A stretch of 64,000 nucleotides of DNA. Source: Combretum micranthum. Lineage: Eukaryota; Streptophyta; Magnoliopsida; Myrtales; Combretaceae. Position 1 is the stretch's first letter. Each line of letters begins with the position of its first letter. The stretch covers positions 930,001 through 994,000 of the forward strand of contig JAMXBD010000012.1 in NCBI GenBank assembly GCA_024138025.1, given 5' to 3'. Under the pieces are notes generated by a model. It was not told where the DNA came from and searched no databases. It saw only the letters and a list, made by a program, of their open reading frames with translations. A program made the translations under genes and the position numbers. Below are positions 22,677 through 33,143 of the stretch, piece by piece.

Positions 22677-23731
22677 TGAACATGCACTAGAAAATATTTA
22701 AGAGGAGGTATGAATTGAGTATTTGACCTAAAATACTAAAAAATAAATTTTCATGTAATAGATCAAATTAAACTTTAATAGTAGTTGATATGAAAATAAT
22801 AAAGTATTGAAAAGAATATTAAAGACATAGGAAAAGAAGATATAAGTCCAGATTTAATGTGAAGTTCGGCTCGCTTTTTACTCTCCACGATCACCAAAAT
22901 TGCCTCCAATCAGAGGACTTCGCACACTTTATTACTCCCAATCACACACGCTCAAACAGAGCAATACACTAGTTTACAATACTCAGGAAATAAAATACTT
23001 CCTTCTCTATCAAAATGCTCTCAAATACAAGAATAGATCACCAAATTGATTTTCTCTCACTTCGCAGATTTTACAAATTAATGAATAAGAGTACAAAAAC
23101 AATGAGAGAATTTTTTATTTGTTTGTTCGCAAATAAAAGCTCTTAAGCATTTCTTCTCAGTTCAATACCACTGTCTTGAATCTCCTAAGGAAAGAGTATT
23201 TATACATTTCAAACATTTAAATGTCCGTTAGAGATAGCGTTTTGAAATTGTCAAGCATTAAATGCACGTAATTGATCTGTTATGCCACGTCGGCTCATAT
23301 TTTAAACTGTCACGCCTTAAATTTTTTACGCCTTAAATTTGACTCTTGATCAAGTTTGTGCTTACTTAGACTCATCGAGCTTGAGATTTGAACTTGTTAC
23401 ACCCTAAGCTTGTTGTCCCTTAAACTTTTCACACCTTGGATTTAACCTTCGACCAAGGCTATGCTTCTTTGAAGTCGTCGAGCCTGAAATTTAAGCTTAT
23501 AGCTTCCTAATGAATGGACTTATTAACCATCGACCAAGGCTGCGCTCAAGGAATTTGTATCGGCTAATTATTGCATAATTTCTAGAGAACAACACATACA
23601 AAAATCACATATATATTCTAGCATGTTGTTAATCCAAGTTTGACTAGTTAAACATAGTTAAACACAATTGAGTAGATAATTGTGCAACTAATTATCTCAT
23701 CAAAATTTATGTTGAATGAGCAAATTTAATA
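22677..23731 (-). repeat. Copia 5' LTR, intact copy
   Basis: About 1055 bp, matching the reconstituted left LTR at 9686-9989 plus 15608-16373 with many substitutions and small indels, so the element is old. On the - strand it begins TATTAAATTTGCTCA (TA rather than canonical TG) and ends GTGCATGTTCA next to the primer-binding site. Confidence 0.8.
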
Positions 23732-23736
23732 CTATC

Positions 23737-24159
23737 CAAGAATGTGTGCTGAAGAAGAAAAACTGACAACTAGGAGAAGATGATGAAGGAAAAAAATTAT
23801 CCAAAAAAAAGAAAAGAAAAAATTTTTTTGACTAAAAGTCCACGGGAGTGCCCATAATATGACTAGGTTGGCCAACTTTAACTCTTATACCATGACTTTT
23901 GACTAGGTTGATAGAGGATGCAGTTGCCTAGATTTTATTTTAGGATGAGTTTATATTGGTGGACATGTTGTCTTTTATGAAATTGTTTTTTCCCCTTAAG
24001 ATTTTCCACCTTAGTCAATCTTTGCTAACTCTTAATCTCCTTAACATTAGTCACAAACATCTTCCAAAATCATCAATAGCCTATATGGTGTTTCCTAGTT
24101 GCATAACCCTATCACTTATCTCAAGATGATGGGTATATTATTTTGTTTTACTTCACCAT
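23737..24159. other. Intergenic DNA between copia and composite hAT block
   Basis: No gene was found. It has A-rich runs (about 23790-23830) and no ORF over 60 codons. Its right edge CATCCATC (24160-24167) is the left member of the 8-bp pair flanking the composite block. Confidence 0.5.
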
Positions 24160-24167
24160 CATCCATC

Positions 24168-24864
24168 TAGGGGTGTTCATGGACCGGTTAATCGGTCCGT
24201 GGCCTTATTTTTTGAACCTAACCGTAGTTATCGGTTTTTAAATATCCCGATCCTTAACCGGTCCATTATAAACGGTTAACCGTCTTAACGATTAACCGTT
24301 TATTTCTTAATTTATTCGGTTTTCGGTTTTTAACCATTTAACGTAATGGTTTCAACAAATCAAATTGATAATTTAAAAAAACCTTTTTTAGCCTTTATCA
24401 TAAAGTTTTTCTTTAAACTATTATATATATTACTAGAGCTAAAAAAAAAGAAAATGAAATTAAGGAAAAGGGGAAAAATGAACCTTTGAATGTATCACTA
24501 TCAATAAAATCAAACTAAATCAATTACCAAATTACTCAATTAATCATAAGAAAAAATTATTTTAATCGAAATTTAAGGAATATTAACATAGGTAAATTAT
24601 ATGTATATGAAAATCATATGTATATATATATAATAATTATTTATATATGTAAATTATATATATAATATATTTATAAATACTGAAACGGTTAACCGTTAAC
24701 CATCGGTTTTTTGTGGTTACAAACCGAAACCGAAACCGAAAACCGAAAAAAATAAAAACCGTAATCCTAAACCGAAAAATGGACCGGTTAACCATATTTT
24801 TCGGATTGGTTTTACGGTTTCGGTTCGGTTTCTCGGTTTCATCGGTTTTTTTTGTACACCTCTA
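24168..24864. mobile_element. Non-autonomous hAT-like element, left end of composite
   Basis: Ends are TAGGGGTGTTCATGG and ...GTACACCTCTA, imperfect inverted repeats. The interior is built from GGTTAACCG, CCGAAACCGAAACC and CGGTTTCGG motifs near both ends, with an AT-rich centre and no transposase. It is closely related to 32407-33135 in the same orientation. It does not have its own duplication: CATCCATC at left against CATTACTT at right. Confidence 0.75.
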
Positions 24865-26290
24865 CATTACTTCAGTTTAGTTATACATTCTTTTTAAATT
24901 CAACCACAACCTATGCATTACATTAAAATTAGTCATAAATGCAATGTTAAAATAGATAAGTTTTGTTTTCCCCAAACATATATATATATATATATATATA
25001 TGTATATGTATGTATGTATGCGTCGATAAACTTAAATCCAGCCAATTGGAACAAGTTTCCTTATCTTTATATTTATCTCATATTTTTGTCTTCTTTCATA
25101 TACAAATGTATGTTATTGAAGGAGACAACTTATAGTGGCCACATAAAAAAAAAAATAAAAATAAAAATAAAAATAAAAAAAGGAGGAGACAAATTATAAC
25201 TCTGCTTAAGGATTCCGAATTTCTAATCAACCTTCTCATGATAATACTTTTTCTTCACAGAATATTTAATAACTATGAAAATGTTATCATGTCCATAGTT
25301 TTTCTCATAAAATGTCAAAGATGAAAAATGGAAACATAAAATCACCAAAGTGCCTAAAAGTAGAAAAACATTTTCGGTTTTCGAGTTAGGGAATATAACG
25401 AACCGCAATCCTTCGGTTCAATTACAATTGCGACCCAAGATTAGGCCACCTTTAATTTCAACTGTTAAGCCCAATATGATCACTTACCTAAAAGCAGCGA
25501 TGGGTTGGGCCGGTGAGCGTTCTTATTAGCCCATTCGACACAGTTCCAATTTAATTTCTTCCTATATGAAAACTTTATTTTTATTTTTACTATGTAAGGA
25601 GTAAGTACCCATGTAGAATGGAATAAAATGAATTATAATAATATGATTTTTCGAATTGCAAAAACTATATTTAAAAATGTATATGAAAATGAGGGAATTG
25701 AATATATGTATATATGGTACGTTTGGTATACAGAAATAGACGAAAATGAAGTTATTATTATTATTATTATAAAGATGTTTTTGACAAATACTATTTATGC
25801 CCATTCATTTCTATTACAAACATGATAATGAAATTCCCGTTCCTTTATTTAATAAATTCTATTCTAAATGATTCATGCGTATCAAACGTAATAATAATGT
25901 ATTTGTTAAGAATACTCATAACATTATTTGTATGTAATAATTATAATAAATATGTGATAGGGGAAAGTGGCAATTTAACTAATGAAATGACTATTCTAAT
26001 TTTGATAAGCTAAAATCAAATTCCCCTTTTAATGGCTACTACTGCCACTCAACTTATTATTTCCACTACCCAGTAGAATAATCAGATACAAAATTTTGAC
26101 AATAGGAGCCAGATACAATTTTGTTTCTAATTTCAAGTAATCTTATGAATTAATAACTTTTTATGTATTTATTTCTTTGAAGCATGTAAATTGCAAATTA
26201 TTATTATTAGTAGCACTAAACTTTCAGCCAATATTAAAACAAGAATCATATCAAATATATTACAAAGCAGCATGCACCTAGACCTAGTAC
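24865..26290. other. AT-rich DNA upstream of the small gene
   Basis: It contains a (TA)n microsatellite (about 24978-25000), an AAAAT/AAATA repeat (about 25144-25180) and scattered short ORFs without domains. The last few hundred bases presumably hold the promoter of the gene at 26304, but I see no convincing TATA box at a fixed distance. Confidence 0.45.
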
Positions 26291-26303
26291 TGTTATGACA
26301 TCC

Positions 26304-26762
26304 ATGGGTAAGGAACAAGACAAATCATGGAACCAAACACTCCAAGCCCTAACCCACATCCTAACCTCACCAACCACCACACCATCTCTCCACTCCCAAA
26401 TCCTAATCTCCACCACCCTCCCTTCCTACACCAATTGGGATTACTATCCACCATCTCTCTCTACTTCTTCTTTCGACCATTGGGCTTTTGGTTTCTCTCT
26501 TTTCCTCAAAAGGGTGTCTAGGTTCTGCCTTCCCGAGACTTCCTGGCGGTGCAAGTGCCCTTACCAGCAGCCGCCGCCGCCGATCCTGGCGGATGGAGTG
26601 GAGGAAGCCAAGTGGGGTGAGGAAGACAAGAGGGAGTATTTAAGGAAGAGGTTGAGGAGGAAACGACTTGGGAGCGATGTCCATCCCATGATTCCGGTTT
26701 TGGTCCCGAACTTGCTGCTCTTCTCTCTCTTGTTTTGGAATCCTTTCACTGTCCAAGATTAA
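26304..26762 (+). CDS. Small single-exon plant protein, function unassigned
   Basis: 152 aa from the ATG at 26304 (TCCATGGGT, G at +4). An in-frame ATG nine bases upstream (26295) would add MTS, in weaker context. The N-terminal third is rich in Ser, Thr and Pro (ALTHILTSPTTTPSLHSQ). A more structured middle follows (FLKRVSRFCLPETSWRCKCP), then an acidic/basic helix-like patch (WGEEDKREYLRKRLRRKRL). A hydrophobic C-terminus (about 132-148, VLVPNLLLFSLLFWNPF) could be one membrane anchor. GC content is higher than the flanks, and the frame has no stop over 150 codons, which supports a real gene. The general pattern resembles short plant-specific proteins, but I cannot name the family with confidence. 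It lies inside the candidate composite hAT block. Confidence 0.7.
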   Translation: MGKEQDKSWNQTLQALTHILTSPTTTPSLHSQILISTTLPSYTNWDYYPPSLSTSSFDHWAFGFSLFLKRVSRFCLPETSWRCKCPYQQPPPPILADGVEEAKWGEEDKREYLRKRLRRKRLGSDVHPMIPVLVPNLLLFSLLFWNPFTVQD

Positions 26763-27960
26763 AAATTTTAGTTAGTAGATTGATTTATCATTTTTTTTTC
26801 CCTTTTTGTGTGTACCTCTCTTGTAATTTTTGTACTAGTAGCTTAATACTACGTTGTCAATAATTTGTAAATTTTAATTTTTTTTGTGTCTTTCATTGTA
26901 GTTTTGTATAATTATGAAACTTCGCTCCAATTACTTTAAAATTGTAACTTTATACGAATTGCAACTATTATGTCTGTTTTATTTATTTATTTGTTGATTA
27001 ACTATATATGCTATCAAAAAAATGCCGCAATTTTTTCCATATCATGGATATTACATTTTCGTAATAAATTTCAAAAACCACATTCGTAGATAGATTTGTA
27101 ATTCTACGATCACCTCATGATAAATTTTATGAGTCGAGTTTGGCACATGTCTAATGGATATAAAAATTCCATTAAAAGAACGTGAATATAGATATGGCTT
27201 TAAAGTCTTTAATGAATAGTTCATATAATTTATTGAAATAAAAATGTCTATATAAATGAAATTAACCATTTTTTTCTCATTTATCTTTTATTAATCGAAA
27301 TAGAAAATACACTTGGTTTCATTCTAACCTCTAACTTAATGGGCATAATTTCGAATCGGGATTAGTAAGTTGAACTATTAGCTCGAGTTAGGACTGATTT
27401 AAACTCGATTTATAAATTTTCTCCCAGACTCAAAACTAAAACTAGTTGGGGGAAAAAAGGAAAACACTCAAGCTAAAACTTATTTATTTACTGAGTGGAG
27501 CTCTTATTTATATTTATTTCTCTAAAGATTGAACGGTAAAAAGAAAATTTCCTAATAAATTTTTTTTAACTAGTGTATATTTTAAAATCTCTTCCTTAAA
27601 GAAACAAAGACTAAAACTCAATTTTCCTCTTCTATTTTTTTTTCCTCCTCCTAGGAATGTAAATAAATCAAGCTATTTACGATTTATTTAAACTTAGCTT
27701 AGCTCTAACTCAAAATAAAACTTAACTAAAACCTTAAATTCAATAAAAACCTAACTGAGTTTTATTTTTTTTTTTTCCAATAACTTAACTCAGCTTGAAC
27801 TAGATAATTTTTCCAACTAACCAATTTGGCTTGACTCAGCTTGACTCAACTAGTCTTAATTTATTTGTAACCTAGTTTTGATTCTTTATTGTAAAACATC
27901 ATGTGCCAAGAAATTAGCAACATAAAAAAAGGAAAAAAAAATAGATAAAATTTCAACGAA
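26763..27960. other. AT-rich intergenic DNA downstream of the small gene
   Basis: No gene. The stretch at about 27655-27850 holds repeated AACTTAGCTTAGCTC/ACTCAGCTTGACTCAA-like motifs and looks like an old repeat, comparable in style to the TGGGTCAAGCTACTTGAG stretch at 2040, but its ends are not definable. Confidence 0.45.
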
Positions 27961-27964
27961 AGAA

Positions 27965-28470
27965 AAACTCATGAGGACTTCATCTCGACCAGTCTTCCAA
28001 AAACATCTTGCTAAAATATGAGCATCCACATTACTAATCCAAGTTGTGCATGTCAGATTTGGACTCTTATTGAACCTCAGCTATTGCCTTAGCATCAAAT
28101 CGCTGAACATGAGCGAAGCATTAGGAACACAAGTATTATCTATATTATCTTTTGAGACCCATCTTATAACCACCAAGGAATCAGTGTCAATGATACTCTT
28201 ATCATGGTTTAGCTCAATCGGAAGGCTAATACCATGATATAAAGCCCACAATCCTGCTTCAAGAGGGGATTAAGCTACAACTCTAAGGACTTTCCACAGA
28301 TAGACCTTCCATTATGATCTCTCCCAATAACACTAGCACTGGCATGACTTTTAATGGATAGATAGGAAGCGTCTCATTTTATTTTGATCTATCCAAGAGT
28401 GGGGAGGAGACCAGCTTAGGTCGGAAGGGGGCTTTGGCGAAATTTATCTAACCTTCCAAGTGCACCAAAA
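27965..28470 (-). pseudogene. RNase H-like (RVT_3) fragment, LINE- or reverse-transcriptase-derived
   Basis: On the - strand a broken frame reads LEAGLWALYHGISLPIELNH then SIIDTDSLVVIRWVSKDN, which fits the RVT_3 pattern AExxALxxGLxLAxxLG...VETDSxxVV with its catalytic acidic residues. A preceding segment with SHASASVIGRDHNG matches the start of the same fold in a different frame. Stops and shifts rule out a functional protein. Such domains occur at the end of plant LINEs and in free-standing RNase H-like genes; I cannot tell which. Confidence 0.6.
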
Positions 28471-28921
28471 TTCATCGGTAGTCGCCATACCTTTAGAGAA
28501 TTGGGAAGGGTTATGTAAGGACCCGACTTACCATACATTTGAATTTCAGGTAAATCAAATCTCTCAGTCACGTATAATACTTCAAGTATTACAATAACAT
28601 GCCTTCTTAAAGGATTTGTTTATCTTGAACATTACTAATCAATTCTTAATTTCTAAAATCATATAATTACATTATGAAAATAATTGAATTTCATTAATGA
28701 TAAAACTAAACTTTTCCAAATAAACATTTACATAAGGTTTCTCAATAGGGAATACCTATTCAAGATGATAAACGAAGCTTTGAAAGCTTAAGAAAAATTT
28801 GGCTCCACCAAGCCTTTAAAGAAAAACAAGTTACAAAAGATAAATCCAGTTCTTAAACAAAATAAAAGAAATTACAATAATCTAGTGGCCCTAACTCACT
28901 TCACACTTCCTTTCATTTCTC

Positions 28922-28991
28922 CAGTATTGCTTATACCCGAGTTAAACATCATCATCATCTAATCCATCATTATCATCAACAATACTATCAT

Positions 28992-29022
<31 letters not shown>

Positions 29023-29042
29023 ATCAACAATACCATCATCAT
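28922..29042. repeat. CAT/ATC-rich microsatellite
   Basis: Imperfect trinucleotide runs (CATCATCATCATC with CGTC, AAC and ATAC interruptions) over about 120 bp inside the large LTR-like sequence. Confidence 0.75.
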
Positions 29043-30085
29043 CACTACTATACCTAGAAAAAGACAACAACAACAATAATGAGTCGAACCTCGATACACA
29101 GTAACACAATCACACTCGAAGTAACACACAAACTTAGCTAAATGTAATGCAACAATAATAGTTTATTATCTTTAAATTAAATTAAACAAATCAACACTGG
29201 AGCACTCACACTCTAAAACAAGCTATGAGCATCTGAAGGTCCTAAGTAACAACAGCTGCTTAAGGGGTTAATATAGGTAGCCCAAATACATACATCTCTT
29301 ACAAAACGTTACAAGAAAATAATCTCATATAGGGTTCACAGTCGTTACTCATCTTTACTTAATTTCAGTCCATAACATCAGTTAGTTCAACCGGTCCCAT
29401 AAATGTAAACTAAAACATGTTAGTTCACTCTAAGCTTAAGCAAACATTACGCTGATATCATTTCCCCTATTGATTACCCGTCGAGCCACTTATGAATATC
29501 ATTGTATCATGATGGGGGTGGCCTAAGAGCCTAATCTACCATGCTTGATGCTAAGCAGGGTTGTCGTTTCTTGGACAAGATTAAATAACACAAGCATAAG
29601 CAACCCTCATTTAGTTAAGTCATCTTTAAATTTTAATTCATTAGGAATGTCTATCTAACAAACAACAAGCACATCACTACGTACCTTATCTAAATCGAAC
29701 AAAGATCAAAAGGCGATCCGGTAGAAATAGCAACAAGATCCAAACATTTGTTCAAAAGATCAAATTATATAAGCAATTCAATTATATTACCTTATATCCA
29801 ATTTCATATTAAACATTTATTTCATGTTTTTATTTTATTAGACATGAAATAAGAACCCTACCATGGCTGCGAAGGTCGCCCCACTAAGCTACGGATAGTA
29901 TTTCATTATCAATCAAATTATCTTTAATTAAAACAAGCTTTGGTCTAACATATTTTAGAAATTATGTATTCCTTATCATTTAAAGTTTAACTTAACATAT
30001 TAATCTAAGTCAATTATAAGTTAAGTCTATATTGGTCTAATCTTAGCCAATTTGATTAAGCTCAATCATTTAATTAAGTTACTAA

Positions 30086-31020
30086 TAGGAGTGAGCGGGT
30101 ACAAAGTAGATAGGGTATAAAGCATTACCTATACCCTACCCTGTAAGATACATAGTATAGAATTCCATAGCCAAAACCTATCATGTGGCTCCTTATACCC
30201 ACATTATACCTTATAACCTATAAAATCTATAGGGTATAGGTTACCCTGTGGAATTTGTAATTTTTTTTTTTTTTTTACAAAATCTCTATATGTTTTTTTT
30301 CTTTCTAAAATATCAAGTATATAGTTTTTGATATGTATTAATATAATATGTAACACTATCTTGTTTGCATACATTCAATATAAACAACATGCAGAAAGAA
30401 ATTTAAAAAGTAATTTGTTAATATCACAAATTCTATAGTATATAAAATCTATTTATGTGTTAAAATTGAAACATACAATAAATATTTAAGGAACCTATTT
30501 ATATAATATTAAACAATTTATAAAACTTGCACAAAATTATAAAATTAAAAACTTTGGAGCTACTTCTATATATTAATTAGTATTATAATATAAAAAAATA
30601 TATCTATATAATTTGGGAGTTCAAATACATACATACAACCATAGTTCTTTTAAAATAAAAATAAAAAGTCATCTAAAATAGAATAGTACAATTCCTTCTA
30701 TAATAAAACTTTTTGACATGTAATGTACAAATAATAATCTTGAATACAAGTGGTTGCAAAATAAAATATGAAATATCATTATTTATTTATTATATATTAA
30801 TATTATTATATAATATTTCATAGGATGGATACGTGATACCAGTTCTAGGGTGGGTACATGGTTTGAAGACCTTATGTCCGTACCCTATCTTGTGAAAATA
30901 GGTTCCAAAAAATTGATAGCCGTATCCTATCCTGTGGCCTTTAATACGTACCCGGATCCTATCCGGTCAAGTAGGATCCAGGTGGGTACCCTGTACAATA
31001 AGGTTATCCACTCACCCTTG
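30086..31020. mobile_element. Non-autonomous hAT-like element with exact 8-bp TSD
   Basis: Ends are TAGGAGTGAGCGGG and CCACTCACCCTTG, imperfect inverted repeats of about 13 bp. The exact 8-mer GTTACTAA flanks it at 30078-30085 and 31021-31028. Both ends carry repeated ACCCTATCCTGT/GGGTATAGG-type motifs; the centre is AT-rich. An ORF at 30850-31038 is an accident of these motifs. It inserted into the large LTR-like sequence and is therefore younger than it. Confidence 0.8.
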
Positions 31021-31625
31021 GTTACTAAGTCAAGTTAATTACACTTAATCAATCTAATTCATTTTAGCTCATTGAAGTTTTTTAAGTCAAGTTGTACTTA
31101 AATTCATTTACTAAGTTCAGTTTATACTTAAAAATTATGTTTAATCCAATTAGTTGTTAAGCCTATTATAATTCAAGTTATATTTAATATAAACATAACT
31201 TAATCTTAGTTAAGTTGATTAGATTTAATTAATTAATTCAATTACTAGGTTATATCCAAATATATTTCTAATTCATTATTATATATCTATTAATATCTTA
31301 ATTAATCTAAGTTTATCTATTTTAAACTAAGTTCACTTCATATTCAAAATTCACATTAAACTTAGTTTATTTACTAAGTTATATGTATTCATTTCATTAA
31401 GCCATTATAATATATCCTATAAGATCTTAATTAATCTAACATATTTTAGCTCAGTTAGATTTATCAAGCCAAATCGAACTTAGATTGATTAACTAAATTC
31501 ATTTTATACTTAACTTCTATGTTTAATTTAATTAGTCATTAATATATAGATTCTCTTAACTTACTCTTAATTATATAAATTAACTAACATGTCAAATTAA
31601 CCATCATTCATCTATTTCATTTTAT

Positions 31626-31670
31626 CTTTCTTCCTTTCTTTCTCTTTCTCTCTCTCTCTCTCTTTTTCCT
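31626..31670. repeat. CT-rich microsatellite
   Basis: CTTT/CTCT runs ending in a (CT)n tract. Confidence 0.7.
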
Positions 31671-31679
31671 TTTTTATCA

Positions 31680-31915
31680 ATGATGATCACTCCCTCCATC
31701 ACTCCCATGATGGAGGGTGTGATGGGCATCATAGGCTGATCACTCCCTCCATCATGGGCATGATGTAAGGTATGATAAGAGAAAAAGGAGTAGTAAGAGG
31801 CCATCACTTTCTCCATCACAGGCGTGATGAAGGGTATGCCTTGATCATGCCCTCTATCACATTTTCTTCAAAATTTTCAAGGAACCGAGACCATCATGGA
31901 CTCCATCATGCCCAT
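31680..31915. repeat. Degenerate tandem repeats of a TGATCACTCCCTCCATCA-like unit
   Basis: Units of about 60 bp share ATCACTCCCTCCATCA, CATGATGGAGGGTGTGATGG and GGCATGATG motifs at about 31684, 31738, 31803 and 31846. The motifs are partly self-complementary (CCCTCCATCA versus TGATGGAGGG), so the block could fold into hairpins. Confidence 0.6.
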
Positions 31916-32406
31916 AACGAGTGTCCTGTCTTTGAATTTCACAAATTTTCCCTTGTTTTTTCTTCAAAATCCATCTTCTTTATCTAATTATTTGTATCAT
32001 AAATTCAATATACATATTACAACTATAATAATATACTACTTCTAGATATAATTCTACTTCACATACCATCATTTCATTTTATCGAACACCTAATCTACAC
32101 ATACATACACATATTTGAGCTTTAACATTTGTGTTTTTATATATTTAATTTATCAATTTTATCATGATTTCTACATATATTTAATATCTACTTATCATTT
32201 TCATACATTAGTAACAATCAAAACAAGATAAAATAACTAACTTATCTTTTTAGCAAATCCAAGGAGATTAGTCTTCGCTACTATTAATACTTGGGTTGAT
32301 GTAGCTTCTTCAGCTAATTCTTTGCTTCAATCTTGTTTTCCATCTTCAATTCCTCTTATAATCTTATTGAGCTTGAGATTTATGGTTTGATTTTGAAGAA
32401 AAGAAG

Positions 32407-33135
32407 TAGGGGTGTTCACGGTTCGGTTAACCGGTCCGTGGCCCTATTTTTTTATCCTAACCGTAATAATCGGATTTTCAATATCCTGATCCTAAACCTA
32501 TCCATTATGAACGGTTAACCGCCTTAACGGTTAACCGTTTTTTTCGGTTAATTTTTTCGATTTTCGGTTTTTAACCGTTTGACATAGTGGTTATGCAAAT
32601 TTTGCAATTAACCATACTTTTCAATATGTCCGTAAAAATAATTAGAGTATTTTTTTTGTATAATTATATTAAAAACTATAAATTAAGAATGTAAGACATG
32701 TAAAATAGTTATTAATATATATCGGTGTCATCAAGATAATAATCATAATAGCTTTTTACTCATGTATTCTTATCAACCTCGATCAATTAAGCTCAATACA
32801 AAATCTCAATCAAATATCACCATTCTAATTTTCAAACATATATGCATTTGTTTATTTTTATCTGAATTATTCACTTTAACATAATTCATATTGATAATAC
32901 TAAAAAAAATAATTTTATGGGCATATTATAAATTATATATATATATAATTACGGATCGGTTAACCGAATCCATCGGTTTCTAGAATCTAAAAACCGAAAC
33001 CGAAACCGAAAACCGGAAAAATTAAAAATGCTAATCCTAAACCGAAACCGATAGATAGGTTAACCGCTTTTTTCGGATTGGTTTCTCGGTTTCGGTTCGG
33101 TTATCCTAAACATTCGGTTTTTTTGCACACCCCTA
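32407..33135. mobile_element. Non-autonomous hAT-like element, right end of composite
   Basis: Ends are TAGGGGTGTTCACGG and TGCACACCCCTA. Similar to 24168-24864 along both ends and in length (729 against 697 bp). The left flank AAAAGAAG and right flank CATCCATC do not match, so it has no duplication of its own. Confidence 0.78.
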
Positions 33136-33143
33136 CATCCATC

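Larger units (their letters stand above)
9686..23731 (-). mobile_element. Degenerate Ty1/copia retrotransposon with nested insertions
   Basis: Read on the - strand: 5' LTR 23731-22677, primer-binding site 22674-22662, gag, protease, integrase, RT and RNase H fragments from 22415 down to 17877, polypurine tract 16383-16374, then the 3' LTR. The 3' LTR is split by another insertion. The flanks CTATA (9681-9685) and CTATC (23732-23736) match at four of five bases and probably are the target duplication. The domain order (integrase before RT) is that of copia elements. The LTR of about 1.06 kb and coiled-coil Gag extension resemble Sirevirus-type copia, but I cannot prove that. Every reading frame is broken and the catalytic motifs are mutated, so the element is dead. 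Without its insertions it would be about 7.7 kb. Confidence 0.85.
28514..32406 (-). mobile_element. Truncated large LTR-like sequence (gypsy-type), 5' end missing
   Basis: The left end TGTAAGGACCCG reads CGGGTCCTTACA on the - strand, a plausible 3' LTR end. The 29200-29270 stretch, reverse-complemented, aligns with about 56660-56720 (ACTTAGAACCTCCAGAT ... GTGTGAGTGCTC). The 32270-32406 stretch aligns with 14280-14405 of the 9990-15607 insertion. That insertion continues another 1.2 kb to its 5' end, whereas this one stops exactly at the hAT-like element at 32407 and does not resume at 33144. No coding domains are visible. It contains a CAT-rich microsatellite, a hAT-like insertion (30086-31020) and degenerate repeats. 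Confidence 0.6.
24160..33143. mobile_element. Candidate composite hAT element (macrotransposon) with gene cargo
   Basis: Two similarly oriented hAT-like elements (24168-24864 and 32407-33135) bracket about 7.5 kb. The 8-mer CATCCATC lies immediately outside the left end of the first (24160-24167) and the right end of the second (33136-33143). The inner flanks (CATTACTT after the first, AAAAGAAG before the second) match neither each other nor the outer 8-mer. Other hAT-like elements here have exact 8-bp duplications directly around a single element, so the outer pair is best read as one duplication for the whole block. The cargo holds the ORF at 26304-26762, an RNase H remnant and an LTR that stops exactly at the second element. 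Integration of a circular molecule into a resident element would leave the same structure. Confidence 0.55.

Noticed and set aside
24168..24864. Independent insertion with its own 8-bp duplication
   Set aside because: CATCCATC at left and CATTACTT at right agree at only half the positions, unlike the exact pairs of the other hAT-like elements.
26295..26303. Upstream in-frame ATG as start of the small gene
   Set aside because: It adds only three residues, and the second ATG has the better context (ATGGG).
28922..29042. Regular CAT repeats considered as a CRISPR-like array
   Set aside because: It is a trinucleotide microsatellite without unique spacers, in a plant genome.
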